Of a stretch of 64,000 bases of DNA, positions 7,515 through 16,477 are shown piece after piece. The position numbers and the translations under genes were made by a program. This DNA is from Planctomycetota bacterium (lineage in GTDB: Bacteria > Planctomycetota > UBA1135 > JAKEFM01): positions 1 to 64,000 of the forward strand of contig JAKEFM010000223.1 in NCBI GenBank assembly GCA_022616055.1. The letters are read 5' to 3'. A model generated the notes under the pieces. It did no database searches and was not told where the DNA came from. It worked only from the letters and a program-made list of their open reading frames with translations. Every line of letters starts with the position of its first letter. Positions within the stretch are counted from its first letter, which is position 1.

Positions 7515-10163
7515 CTACTTCCGCGCGATCTTCTTCGCCTCCTCCTTCACGTCCATGATCCAGGCGCGGATCAGGACGGAGAGGGTCTGGTTCTCGTCGG
7601 AGACCCCCTCCTTCTTGAAGAAGGCGGAGATGAGGGGGATGCGCTCGAGGATCGGCGTGGAGGCGCGGCGCTCGACGTTGTGGACCTGCTTCAGGCCGCC
7701 GATCAGGACGGAACCTCCGTCCGGGATGACGACGGTCGTCGCGGCCGACTGGACCCGCAGCTCCGGGATCTGGAACGTGACGGGGATCGAGAGGCCCGAG
7801 AGGGAGGTCGTGAAGGTCGGGATCGGGCGGAGCAGCGTCGCCACCGTCGGCTGGAGCTCCAGGGTGAGGTACTTCCGGTCGTGGTGGATCGTCGGCGTGA
7901 CCTCGAGGACGACCCCGTCGGGGATCACGTTGATCTGGGGGTCGGCGATGAACGCCAGCTGCGCCACCTCGACGTCGAAGTCCTGGATGTAGCTCGTCTG
8001 GTTGATGACGGTGAGGTAGGCGCGCTGCGTGTTGTGGACGGAGAGGATCTGGCTGTTGACGAGCTGGAAGTTCGCCGTCTTCTCGACCGCGCGGAAGATG
8101 AGGGAGATCTGGGCGTCGTCGAGGAGGGTGAACTGGAAGCTCAGCCCCCCGCGGTTGTTGAGGGTGCGCCCGAGCGGGGTCTCGAAGAAGTTCTCCGTGC
8201 GGCCGCGGAACTCGGAGTCCCCCCCCTCGTTGAAGAAGACGCCGCTCGAGGGGTTGTTCCCCGCTCCCGTCGACAGCCCCGTCCCGTTGTTGTCGAGGCC
8301 GAGGGAGGCCATGTCCTCGAGGCCGTTCGTCACGTCGTCGAGGTTCGCCAGCGTCCCCGTCTCGCCCCCGAGCCCGCGGAAGTCGACGCCGATCTCCTGG
8401 AGGAAGTTCTCGGACACCGTGAGGAACTTCGCCTCGACGGTGACGAGGGAGGCGGTGAAGGTCCGCAGGTCCTGGAGGAACTGGGCGACCTGCCCCTGGA
8501 CCTCGAGGTCGTGGACGACGATGAGGTTGCCGTTGAGCGCGTCGATCGAGTGGCCGTCCCCCTCCCAGGTCCCGGGGGCGAGCGACTCCTTGATGACGGT
8601 GATCAGCTGCTCCGCGTTGACGATCGGGGCCGCCTCCCCCGCCCCGCCGAAGAAGCCCCCCTGCTCCTCGTCCGCGGCGGCGCCCGGGAGCCGGATGTCG
8701 CCGATCTTGGGGCCGAAGAAGGTCGTCAGCCCGAAGACGAGGTCCTGGATGTCGTGGTTGCGGACGACGGGGGTCCCCTTCGCCTTCTCCTTCGTCGTGA
8801 CGAGGATCGCGTCGTGCTTGAAGACGTGGGTGATCTCGCCGCCGGCGTACTCGTAGATGAGGTCGAGGGCGTGCCCGGCGGAGATCGGGTGCTGGATGTC
8901 GAGCTGGAAGGTGACGCTCGCCTCGTCGACCTTCGCGACGGCCGCCGGGTCGACGACGATCGGGAGGCCGGTGATCGTCCGGACGAATCCGACGACGGCC
9001 CCGAGGTTCGTCTCGTCCTTCACCTGGAGGGAGGGGAGCCGCGTCGTGCGGAGCAGGTCCCGGAGCCGCCTGGAGTCCTCCGGCTCGGCCGACGCGATCC
9101 CCGCGACCGCCCGGTCCGCCCGCTTCCGGGAGATCTCCTCCCAGAACTCCTCGTCGGGGAGGGTGAGGAGGTCGGCGTAGGGGATCCGCGCCTCGAGGAG
9201 GTCCTCCCGCCACCGGCGGAAGTGCTCGCGCTTCGCCGCCACGTAGTCGCGCCTCCCCTGGTCGAGGGAGGCCTTGAAGGCGGCCTCGCGCAGCTCCTTC
9301 GCCCGCGGGTTCCTCGGGTCCTCGCGCAGCGCGCGGTCGGCCGCCTCGACCGACTCGCGGTAGCGGCCCGCCTCGAACGCCTGGATCCCCCGCGCGAGGA
9401 TCGTGTCGAACAGCGCCTGGCGCCGGGTGCGCTCGCGGCTCTCCTCCGCCTGCAGCCGCTCGAAGGTCTCGCGCTCGCGGTCGCGCCGGACCCGGTCCTC
9501 CTCCTCCTGCTTGCGCCCCCGCGCCTCCTCGAGGCCCTCGCGCGCCCCCGCCTCGATCTCCGTGCCGGCGAGCCCCGTCGGGGCCCACTTCACGTGCTGG
9601 AGGACGAGGCTGAACTCCTCGATGGAGCGGTCGAACTCCTTCGCCGCGAGGGCGGCCCGCCCCCGCTCGAGGGCCTCCGTCGCCTCCGCGCGCAGCGCCT
9701 GGAGCTTCAGATCCCACTGCTCCTCGAGCTCCTTCTGGACGGTCCGGATCTCCGCCCCCCGCTTGCCGAGGAGGGCGCCGATCTCCTCGAGGAGCTCCCG
9801 CGCCTCGCGGTGGTCGGGGTCGACCTCGAGGGCGGCCGCGGCCGAGCGCTCGGCCTCCTCGAGCCTCCCCTGCGAGCGCAGGTCCCGCGCGAGGGAGAGG
9901 TGGCGCTCGATCAGGACGGTTCGCCGCTGCGCCTCGATCGTCCGCTCCTGCGCCCGGCGCTCGAGGAGCTCGGTGGGGGTCTGCTGCGGGGCGGGCGGGG
10001 CGGGCGGGGCGGGCTCCTGCGGCGGGCTCGCCTCGGCCACGGGGCCGGGCTCCCCCGGCGTCGGCTCCGCGGTCTCCGGCGTGGGGCCTCCGCGGCAGGC
10101 GAACAGGAGCGAGGCGGCCAGCAGGGCCGCGCGGGACGACGACATCCTCGGGCTCGGGCTCAT
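7515..10163 (-). CDS. TPR-containing secretin lipoprotein (GspD/PilQ-like), copy 1
   Basis: 882 residues (ATG at 10163; ATG seven codons later is equally possible). A lipoprotein signal ends in LLFAC (Cys23). Residues about 25-60 are Pro/Glu-rich, then coiled-coil and TPR-like repeats run to about residue 330. A secretin N0/STN-like domain (about 375-465) and a second N-domain (about 475-590) precede the outer-membrane secretin core, which ends with the family pattern VIPDGGSVLIGGL and a LERIPLISAFFKK segment. It should form a ring pore in the outer membrane. It shares layout and core sequence with the second secretin at 24039. It lies last in the TPR-ExbB-ExbD-ExbD series but also has its own strong promoter candidate. 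Confidence 0.9.
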   Translation of the reverse strand: MSPSPRMSSSRAALLAASLLFACRGGPTPETAEPTPGEPGPVAEASPPQEPAPPAPPAPQQTPTELLERRAQERTIEAQRRTVLIERHLSLARDLRSQGRLEEAERSAAAALEVDPDHREARELLEEIGALLGKRGAEIRTVQKELEEQWDLKLQALRAEATEALERGRAALAAKEFDRSIEEFSLVLQHVKWAPTGLAGTEIEAGAREGLEEARGRKQEEEDRVRRDRERETFERLQAEESRERTRRQALFDTILARGIQAFEAGRYRESVEAADRALREDPRNPRAKELREAAFKASLDQGRRDYVAAKREHFRRWREDLLEARIPYADLLTLPDEEFWEEISRKRADRAVAGIASAEPEDSRRLRDLLRTTRLPSLQVKDETNLGAVVGFVRTITGLPIVVDPAAVAKVDEASVTFQLDIQHPISAGHALDLIYEYAGGEITHVFKHDAILVTTKEKAKGTPVVRNHDIQDLVFGLTTFFGPKIGDIRLPGAAADEEQGGFFGGAGEAAPIVNAEQLITVIKESLAPGTWEGDGHSIDALNGNLIVVHDLEVQGQVAQFLQDLRTFTASLVTVEAKFLTVSENFLQEIGVDFRGLGGETGTLANLDDVTNGLEDMASLGLDNNGTGLSTGAGNNPSSGVFFNEGGDSEFRGRTENFFETPLGRTLNNRGGLSFQFTLLDDAQISLIFRAVEKTANFQLVNSQILSVHNTQRAYLTVINQTSYIQDFDVEVAQLAFIADPQINVIPDGVVLEVTPTIHHDRKYLTLELQPTVATLLRPIPTFTTSLSGLSIPVTFQIPELRVQSAATTVVIPDGGSVLIGGLKQVHNVERRASTPILERIPLISAFFKKEGVSDENQTLSVLIRAWIMDVKEEAKKIARK

Positions 10164-10265
10164 GGGGTGGTCCTCGAGGGCTCCTCCCTATCCGGAATCC
10201 GGTCGCGTCGCGGGGTCCTTCAGGGGGCGAGGAGATGGGCAGGGTGACCCGCGGCGAAGGGGAGC

Positions 10266-10294
10266 ACTGTAGGGAACGACCGGCCGGGTGTCAA
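10266..10294 (-). promoter_or_regulatory. Sigma70-type promoter for secretin 1
   Basis: TTGACA, 17-nt spacer, TACAGT on the minus strand, in the 141-bp gap between the second ExbD gene and the secretin. The -35 is a perfect consensus match and the -10 matches 4 of 6. The predicted leader would be near 95 nt. This is the best-looking promoter in the window and suggests the secretin can be expressed apart from ExbBD. Confidence 0.65.
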
Positions 10295-10304
10295 AAGGGG
10301 GGGG

Positions 10305-10838
10305 TCATCCCCTCTCCACCCCGCCGACGAAGGCGATCTCCTGGAACCCGACCTCCGAGGCGAGGTCGAGGACGCGGACGACCTCCCCGTAGCGCACCCC
10401 CGGGCGCGCGTCGATCGCGCAGGGGCGCGGCCGGCCGTCCTCTCCCGGGGTCACCCTCGCCTGCTCGGCGAGCCAGGAGCGGAGCGTGCCGAGGTCCTCC
10501 GTCGCGCGGGGGCCGAGGGAGTAGCGGAGCACCCGGCCGACGAAGTCGTACGCCCGCCCGTCGCGGGAGGGGTCGTAGGGACGGCCGGGGCTCCCCTCCG
10601 CGACCTTCCTCCCCTCCTCGACGACCTCGATCCGCACCCCGACCTTCTCGAGCGGCCCGGCGGCGACCGCGCCGCTCCCGACGTCGCGCGGGAGGTGGGC
10701 GCTCAGCTTCCCCTCGAGGGTCTGGAAGCGCAGCGTGCAGAGGAAGAAGACGAGGAGCTGGAAGGTGACGTCGATCATCGGCGTCGTCTGGAGGGGGACC
10801 TCGCGCTCGGAGACCTCCCGGTTGATCGCGGCGGTCAC
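10305..10838 (-). CDS. exbD: ExbD/TolR-family biopolymer transport protein (second copy)
   Basis: 177 residues, ATG start three bases after the stop of the first ExbD gene. A short cytoplasmic tail (REVSEREVPLQ) leads into the single membrane helix with the ExbD/TolR signature TTPMIDVTFQLLVFFL, whose Asp is the proton-carrying residue of the motor. The periplasmic domain (about 45-177) ends with the usual ExbD strand-helix pattern (RPGVRYGEVVRVLDLASEVG). It is longer than E. coli ExbD (about 141 residues) owing to an insert around SPGRPYDPSRDGRAYDF. It works with ExbB as the proton-driven stator; two ExbD genes in tandem suggest a hetero-oligomeric plug. Confidence 0.93.
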   Translation of the reverse strand: MTAAINREVSEREVPLQTTPMIDVTFQLLVFFLCTLRFQTLEGKLSAHLPRDVGSGAVAAGPLEKVGVRIEVVEEGRKVAEGSPGRPYDPSRDGRAYDFVGRVLRYSLGPRATEDLGTLRSWLAEQARVTPGEDGRPRPCAIDARPGVRYGEVVRVLDLASEVGFQEIAFVGGVERG

Positions 10839-10841
10839 GGC

Positions 10842-11339
10842 CTAGCGCCCCTCCTCCCTCCCCTCGGCGGCCGCCAGCTCGACCTTCCAGATGCGCACCC
10901 CCTCGCGGGCGCACCACTCGAGGACCCGCTGGACGTGGGCGAAGGGGACGTTGCGGTCCGCCCGTACGAGGAGGGGCTCGTCGGGGATCTCCCGCCGGGC
11001 GACCTCGTCGTACCGGCGCGGCATCGCCCGGGCCCACCGGGCGAGCTGCTCCTGCACCTCCCGGGGGTCGCGCAGCCGCGGGTCCGCGCTCGTCGGGTCG
11101 TAGGTGAGGCGGCGGCGGATGAAGACGCGCCCCTCGTGGTCCACGTTGAGGATGGGGCGCTTCGTCGCCGGCTCGTCCGGCACCGCCGCGCGCGCGGGGG
11201 GGAGCTCGAGGCTCTCGAGCTCCTTCTGCCCCATGTCGATCGTGACGATGAAGAAGATGATCAGCTGGAAGCAGCAGTCGATCATCGGGGTCATGTTGAT
11301 CCCGAGGTCGAGGTCGATCGAGCGGCGGGGGGCGGGCAC
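10842..11339 (-). CDS. exbD: ExbD/TolR-family biopolymer transport protein (first copy)
   Basis: 165 residues. The track ORF runs far upstream, but the GTG at 11339, with GGGAG a few bases before it and 11 bp after the ExbB stop, is the sensible start. The membrane helix carries the signature INMTPMIDCCFQLIIFFIV with the essential Asp; the Cys-Cys after it is unusual but position-tolerant. The periplasmic part contains RRRLTYDPTSADPRLRDP, an insert similar in place to that of the second copy, and ends FAHVQRVLEWCAREGV. Inner-membrane component of the ExbB/ExbD motor. Confidence 0.92.
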   Translation of the reverse strand: MPAPRRSIDLDLGINMTPMIDCCFQLIIFFIVTIDMGQKELESLELPPARAAVPDEPATKRPILNVDHEGRVFIRRRLTYDPTSADPRLRDPREVQEQLARWARAMPRRYDEVARREIPDEPLLVRADRNVPFAHVQRVLEWCAREGVRIWKVELAAAEGREEGR

Positions 11340-11350
11340 CCGGAGGCTCC

Positions 11351-12085
11351 CTACCCCTTCGCGACCCGGAGGCGCTCGAGGAGGTCGACGGCGAGATCCC
11401 CGACCTCGATCGAGAGGCGGGTCACCCGGTTGCGCATCTGGGCGAAGACCGCCGTCACGGGGATCGCGACGAGGAGGCCGAAGAGCGTCGTCAGGAGCGC
11501 GACGGCGATGTCTCCGGCGAAGTCGGCGGGGTTCGCCTGGCCCCGCTTCGCCGCGATCACGTTGAACGCCCCGATCATCCCCTGGACCGTCCCGAGGAGG
11601 CCGAGCATCGGGGCGATGTTCGCGTGCACGGAGAGCCAGCCGACCCGCTGGTGGAGACGGATCGACTCCGCCTCGAGGGCGTCGGCGCTCGCCTTCTCGA
11701 TCGCCTCGTGGGGGTGGCCCGCCTTCGCCAGGCCGGCCGCGACGACGTTCGCGAGGAAGGAGGGGCGGTCCGCGCACAGCTCGAGCGCCTCCCGCACCGC
11801 CTTCTCGTCGAGGAGGGCGTGGAGCTCCTCGAGGAGGTCCGGGGGGGCGAGCTTCTCCCGGCGGATCGTCATCGCCTGCTCGAGGGCGATCGCCCCGACG
11901 AGGACCGACTGGGCGACGATCAGCATCCCGATCACGCCGGAGGCCCGGATCCACCCCCACACCGAGTGGGTCCACGCGAGCGGATCCCTCGCCGCCTCGG
12001 CCTCCTCCTGCGCCAGGGCGCCGCCCGCTGCGAGGGCGAGGAGGAGGGCGGCCGGGAGGAACGGCGAGCGGGCGAGTCGTCTCAT
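11351..12085 (-). CDS. exbB: ExbB/TolQ/MotA-family proton channel protein
   Basis: 244 residues, ATG with AAGGAG upstream. It begins with a cleavable signal-like segment (PFLPAALLLALAAGGALAQ), seen in long ExbB proteins, followed by three membrane helices. The conserved core NIAPMLGLLGTVQGMIGAF and the later helix DIAVALLTTLFGLLVAIPV, with the polar residues lining the channel, are clear. ExbB pentamers with ExbD convert proton flow into movement of a TonB-like partner. Here the only TonB-like anchors nearby are those of the divergent toroid proteins at 16478 and 18251. Confidence 0.94.
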   Translation of the reverse strand: MRRLARSPFLPAALLLALAAGGALAQEEAEAARDPLAWTHSVWGWIRASGVIGMLIVAQSVLVGAIALEQAMTIRREKLAPPDLLEELHALLDEKAVREALELCADRPSFLANVVAAGLAKAGHPHEAIEKASADALEAESIRLHQRVGWLSVHANIAPMLGLLGTVQGMIGAFNVIAAKRGQANPADFAGDIAVALLTTLFGLLVAIPVTAVFAQMRNRVTRLSIEVGDLAVDLLERLRVAKG

Positions 12086-12119
12086 CCTCCGCTCCTTCCC
12101 GCGCGAGTGGGGACGGGGC

Positions 12120-13184
12120 TCACTCGCCGAGGGCGCGGCGGGCCTTCCCGGCCCAGGGGGAGGAGGGGTGGCGGTTCGCGACCTCGGCGAGGTAGGCCCG
12201 CGCGAGGCGCTCGGCGTCGGGCTCCTCCCCGGAGAGACGGCGGTGGCACTCGGCGAGGAGGTAGGTCGCGCGCGGGACCGAGGGGAGGCCGGCGGGCCCC
12301 GTCGCCCGGGCCTCGGCGAGGGCGTAGATCGCCTCCCGCACCCTCCCGGCGGCGAGGAGCGCCTCCCCCTCGCCGGCCCGCGCGGTCGCGCGCGGCGCGA
12401 ACGCGCTCCCCGCCTCGGCGAGGAGGCCGCGGAAGTGGGAGAGCGCCTCGGCGGCGCGCCCCTCCGCGAGGAGACAGTCCCCCTGCGCGGCGCGCACGCG
12501 CGCGAGGAGGGGGGAGGGCGCGGGGATGCGCGCCTCGAGCGACCCGAGGGTTCTCCGCGCCTCCCCGGCCCGACCCGCGGCGAGGAGCGTCTGCGCCTTC
12601 TCGAAGTCGGCCTCGAGCTGCGCCTCTTCCCCTAGGAGGGAGACGCCCCCGCCCGCCTCCCCGAGGAGGGCGAGAGCCTCGTCGTGGCGCTGGAGGCTCC
12701 GCAGGCACCGGGACCGGCCGAGGAGGGCCGCCGGGAATCGCCGGCTCGAGGCGTGGGCCTCGGCGAACGCCCGGTAGGCCTCCGCCGCCTCCGCCGTCTT
12801 TCCCTCAACGGTCGCTCCCCACGCCTCGAGGAGCCCGGCGGACTCGAACGCGACCTCCTCCCGCAGCCAGGGACGCACTCCCCTCGCCTCGAGCGCCGCG
12901 GCGAGCGCGCGGGAGGCGGCGGCGAACTCGCCCGCCGCGCGCCTCTCGCGCGCGCGGCGGAGGGCCGGCGGCTCGTCCCGCCACTCGATCCTCAGGACCT
13001 GCGAGGCGGGGAGGACCCGCTCGCTCCCCCCCGCGCGGTAGCGCACCCCCGCGAGGGCGTCGGCGAGGACCTCCTCCACGCCGAGGCGCGAGCCGGTCAC
13101 CGTCACGATCACGTCCCGGCGGCCCCCGGGGCCCGAACCGTCCGGTGAACAGGTCGCGAGGAGGAGAGGGACGAGGGGGATCAT
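12120..13184 (-). CDS. TPR-repeat envelope protein
   Basis: 354 residues. The N-terminus is a short signal (MIPLVPLLLATC) with a lipobox-like LATC, although Thr before Cys is not the standard residue, so lipidation is uncertain. Residues about 25-75 (DVIVTVTGSRLGVEEVL ... LPASQVLRIEW) form a small non-repeat region seen as a beta-type module. The remainder is Ala/Glu/Arg-rich helical repeats of TPR type to the end (RHPSSPWAGKARRALGE). It lies 34 bp upstream of exbB and downstream of the large TPR gene, so it is probably a periplasmic scaffold of the same assembly. No enzymatic motif seen. Confidence 0.75.
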   Translation of the reverse strand: MIPLVPLLLATCSPDGSGPGGRRDVIVTVTGSRLGVEEVLADALAGVRYRAGGSERVLPASQVLRIEWRDEPPALRRARERRAAGEFAAASRALAAALEARGVRPWLREEVAFESAGLLEAWGATVEGKTAEAAEAYRAFAEAHASSRRFPAALLGRSRCLRSLQRHDEALALLGEAGGGVSLLGEEAQLEADFEKAQTLLAAGRAGEARRTLGSLEARIPAPSPLLARVRAAQGDCLLAEGRAAEALSHFRGLLAEAGSAFAPRATARAGEGEALLAAGRVREAIYALAEARATGPAGLPSVPRATYLLAECHRRLSGEEPDAERLARAYLAEVANRHPSSPWAGKARRALGE

Positions 13185-13257
13185 CCTCTCGATCCCCGGC
13201 GTCCCGGGCTCGGCGCGCCGGGCGCGGGGAGAGGGGGGGATTGTAGGGAGGAGGGGC

Positions 13258-16257
13258 TCACCTCGTCCGATCCATCAACCAGCGGAACCGCGCCGCCGCC
13301 TCGGGGCCCGCGATCGACTCGCCGAGGTCGGGGGCCTGGGAGGCGAAGGCCTCCAGGCTCGAGCGGAGCCGGCGCCCCTGCGCGGGGTCGATCCGGCTCC
13401 ACCTGTGGAGCATGTAGAGGTGCCCGAAGAGGAGATCGAAGAACTCGGCGTCCCGCCACGCTTCGCGGTGGGAGGCGAGGAGCTCGAGCCAGAGGCGGTT
13501 GCACTCCTCGAACTTCGGGGCGCTCGGCGGGACGCCCGGAGGACCCGGCTCGCCCTCCTCCTCCGCCGTGCCGGCGACCTCCACGAAGGGGGGGCGCGTC
13601 CCCCGCAGGTGGCCCCCGAGGCAGCGGGCCAGCAGCAGCTGGGTCTCCCTCGTCCGGCGCTCCGCGAGGACCTCCCGAAGCTCCTCCTCCGCCTTCGCGA
13701 GCCTCCCCTGCGCGAAGAGACAGCGCGCGTGCGCCTCTCGCAGCGCGGCGCGGCGGCCCTCCGCCTCCGGGTCGTCGGCGAACGTCCCGAGGATCGCCTC
13801 GTACAGGGCGCGCGGCCGGTCGAAGTCCCCGGCCCCGCGGCTCGCGAGCTCGAACCAGAGGTCCGCCTCCTTGCGCCAGTTGCGGAACGAGGGCTTCGCG
13901 GTCGAGTTGTAGAGGGAGAGGACCTCCGCCGCCTCCCGGAGCGCGGCCGTGAGGGCCTCCTCGGAGGAGCCGGGCGCTCGCTCCGCCTCCCGCGCGACGA
14001 GCACCTTCTCTTCCAGGGCGGAGAAGACCCTCGCCGCGGCGAGCCCCGTGAACCGGTCCTCTGCGAACCGATCCCGCATCGAGGAGAGGACCCCCTTCGC
14101 CGCCTCGAGGTCCCCGGCCCCGACGTGGGCGACGACGAGCCCGTAGTGGATCCGGGGGTGGTACTCGGAGCGCTCGGGGTGGAGCTCGAGGGCGCGCTCG
14201 AGGAGGGGGACCGCCCGCTCGAAGCCCCTCGCCCGCGCCGCCGCATCGCCCTGCGCCTCCGCCTCCCGCAGGGCGAGGGTCGCGGAGAAGAAGTCCGCCT
14301 CCGCCTGCGCCTCCTTCCGCCGGGCGATCGCGGCCGGGTCGGTGCGGGCGTTCCGGGGATCCTCGACCCGTCGCCGGAACTCGTCGAAGTGGCGCCTCGC
14401 GACCGCGAGGTCCGCGCTCCCGCAGGCGATCACCCCCTTGCGGGCGAGGGCGCGCTCGTACCACTCGCTGTCGGGACCGATCCGCTCGAGGCGGGCGAGC
14501 GCCTCCGCCGACTTCGCCCGCGCCCCCTCGGCATTCCCCTCCTCCTGGAGCGCGAGGGCCTCCTCCCGGAGTCGGACCGCCTGCCGCCACAGGAGGGTGT
14601 CGGCGGAGCCGCCGCGAGAGAACTTCGTGACCTCTTGCTCCGCCTCGGCGAGCAGGGCGCGGGGCGCCTCGTCGTTCCTCCCCGGCCCGCCGCGGCGGAT
14701 CGCCAGCATCGCCCGGTGGAAGCCGTCGGCGTTCCGCTCCGCCGTGGAGGGCTCGGCGGCGAAGTCGCGGGCGCCCATGCGGTACGCCATCGCCGCCTCG
14801 TGGGGCTGGCCGAGGGCCTCGAAGGCGCGGCCGAGGAGGAGGCAGGCCCGTCCTCCGTGCGTCGCCCGGTCGGCCTCCCCGCGCATCTCGCCGAGCGCGC
14901 GGCGGAGGAGCGCGAGCGCGTCATCGGGCTTGCGCAGGCGAAGCTCCCCCTCCGCCGCCGCCAGGAGAACCTCCGGATCGAATCCCCCGCCGGACGCAGC
15001 GATCTCGGCGAGGAAGGCCTGCGCCCGCAGCTCGAGGGTCGTCCGGGGGTTCTCGCGAAGCACGCGCAGCGCCAGCCGGAGGGCCTCCGTCGCGTCCCCC
15101 TCCTCGAGGAGGGAGCGCGCCCCCTCGAGGAGGGCGAGGTATCCCTGGACGCTGGGGGAGCGATCGCCCTCCCGCTCCATCCACTCGAGGAGGCGCCGCC
15201 TCCAGCGCCCCGCCCCCTCCGCGTCCCCCTCGCGATTCGAGAGCGCGAGCGCGATCGCGAAGGCCTCCTCCGTCCTCTCCCGGCGGAACCCCTTCCCCTC
15301 TTCCCCCTCCTCGACCGCGACCTCGCGGAGGACCTCGGGATCCTGGGGGAGGGCGTGCTCCATGACCCACTCGCAGAGCGAGAGGGCGGTCTCGAGCCGC
15401 TCCCGGCGCTCCCGCTCCTCCGACTCGCTCCTGGCCGCCTCGCGGGCGAGCTCCCCGTTCGTCCGGGCGAGGAGGAGGCACCCGAGGAGGCCGAACCACG
15501 AGCCCTCGCCCGAGGAGAGGAGGTAGTCGTTCATCACCCCGGCCGCCGTCCGCAGGTCGTCGGCCCGACGAGACGACCCGAGCGGCGCCGCCGCGCCCCG
15601 GTCGTGGTACGCCTTCCCCTTCACGTACCACGCGCGGAAGAAGGCGACGCGCTGCTCCTCCGACCTCTCTCCCTCCGGGACTTCCTCGATCGCCGCGACG
15701 ACGCGGCTCGCCTCCCGCACGGCGATCGCGAAGGAGGCGTCGGCGGCGGCGACGAGCGCCGCGCGCGGGTCCCCTGGCGGCTCTCCACCCGGGTCCTCCC
15801 GGAGGATCTCCGCCACCTCCGCCTCGATCCCGGCCGTGGGGGGATCTCCCTCCTCGGAGCGCTGGACCTCCTCTGCGAGGAACCGGCCGCGGGAGGCGGC
15901 GACCTCGGCGCAGTCGAGGCGCGCCGGGAGAGTCGCGGTCGTGCCGCCGTGGCGGGAGAGGAACGCCTCGAGCTTCCGGACGGCGAGCGACTGGAACTCG
16001 AGGCGACGCCCGCGGTCGAGTTCCCGCTCGGCGGCGAGCTTGAGGATTCCGCACGAGGCGAGGGCGACCCTGCGCTCCTCCTCCGCGGGGAGGCCCTGGC
16101 GGAGGAGCCTCTCGAGCCTCTCCGAGGCGAGGTCGTGGTAGCCGAGCTCCGAGACGAGAGCGCGGGCGAACGCGATCTCGTCCTCGACGGAGGACCCGGG
16201 GAGAGCCGGCGCCTGCCCGCCGGCGGAGAGGAGGAGGAGAAGCGCGAGGAGCGGCAC
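13258..16257 (-). CDS. Large periplasmic TPR-repeat protein
   Basis: About 999 residues if the GTG at 16257 is used; the track ORF extends to 16581 but crosses the divergent promoter region and the start of the toroid gene. The chosen start gives a hydrophobic leader (PLLALLLLLSAGGQAPALP) that resembles a signal peptide, though without a basic n-region, so the start is unsure. The rest is almost entirely helix-turn-helix repeats rich in Ala, Glu, Arg and Leu, consistent with TPR/Sel1-like solenoids (e.g. ACLLLGRAFEALGQPHEAAM). First gene of the operon leading to ExbB, two ExbDs and a secretin, and divergent from the toroid genes. Likely a scaffold; no catalytic motif. Confidence 0.75.
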   Translation of the reverse strand: MPLLALLLLLSAGGQAPALPGSSVEDEIAFARALVSELGYHDLASERLERLLRQGLPAEEERRVALASCGILKLAAERELDRGRRLEFQSLAVRKLEAFLSRHGGTTATLPARLDCAEVAASRGRFLAEEVQRSEEGDPPTAGIEAEVAEILREDPGGEPPGDPRAALVAAADASFAIAVREASRVVAAIEEVPEGERSEEQRVAFFRAWYVKGKAYHDRGAAAPLGSSRRADDLRTAAGVMNDYLLSSGEGSWFGLLGCLLLARTNGELAREAARSESEERERRERLETALSLCEWVMEHALPQDPEVLREVAVEEGEEGKGFRRERTEEAFAIALALSNREGDAEGAGRWRRRLLEWMEREGDRSPSVQGYLALLEGARSLLEEGDATEALRLALRVLRENPRTTLELRAQAFLAEIAASGGGFDPEVLLAAAEGELRLRKPDDALALLRRALGEMRGEADRATHGGRACLLLGRAFEALGQPHEAAMAYRMGARDFAAEPSTAERNADGFHRAMLAIRRGGPGRNDEAPRALLAEAEQEVTKFSRGGSADTLLWRQAVRLREEALALQEEGNAEGARAKSAEALARLERIGPDSEWYERALARKGVIACGSADLAVARRHFDEFRRRVEDPRNARTDPAAIARRKEAQAEADFFSATLALREAEAQGDAAARARGFERAVPLLERALELHPERSEYHPRIHYGLVVAHVGAGDLEAAKGVLSSMRDRFAEDRFTGLAAARVFSALEEKVLVAREAERAPGSSEEALTAALREAAEVLSLYNSTAKPSFRNWRKEADLWFELASRGAGDFDRPRALYEAILGTFADDPEAEGRRAALREAHARCLFAQGRLAKAEEELREVLAERRTRETQLLLARCLGGHLRGTRPPFVEVAGTAEEEGEPGPPGVPPSAPKFEECNRLWLELLASHREAWRDAEFFDLLFGHLYMLHRWSRIDPAQGRRLRSSLEAFASQAPDLGESIAGPEAAARFRWLMDRTR

Positions 16258-16402
16258 GCGAAGGGCGCGGAGGAGTAGCGTCCCTCCTCCGGGCTCGGGG
16301 AGGAGAGCGCCCCCGAGTCTCTCCCTAGTCGCCGAGGCGGGGAAGTTTCGCGTTCCCCCGAACCGTCGGCCTCCCCGCGCCGTTGATCCGCGCCGGCCTC
16401 GA

Positions 16403-16434
16403 GGACCCCGGTCCGAGGGGAAGGTCCCGTGGCC
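16403..16434. repeat. GC palindrome element upstream of toroid gene 1
   Basis: Imperfect inverted repeat GGACCCCGGTCCGAGGGGA followed by AGGTCCCG, 44 nt before the start codon. A closely similar element sits 46 nt before the paralogous gene at 18251, and a third at 23996. It could be an operator or a leader hairpin. Confidence 0.45.
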
Positions 16435-16477
16435 CGCGATCCGCTCCCCTCGGAAGCGCAGCCACCTCCTCGTCCTC

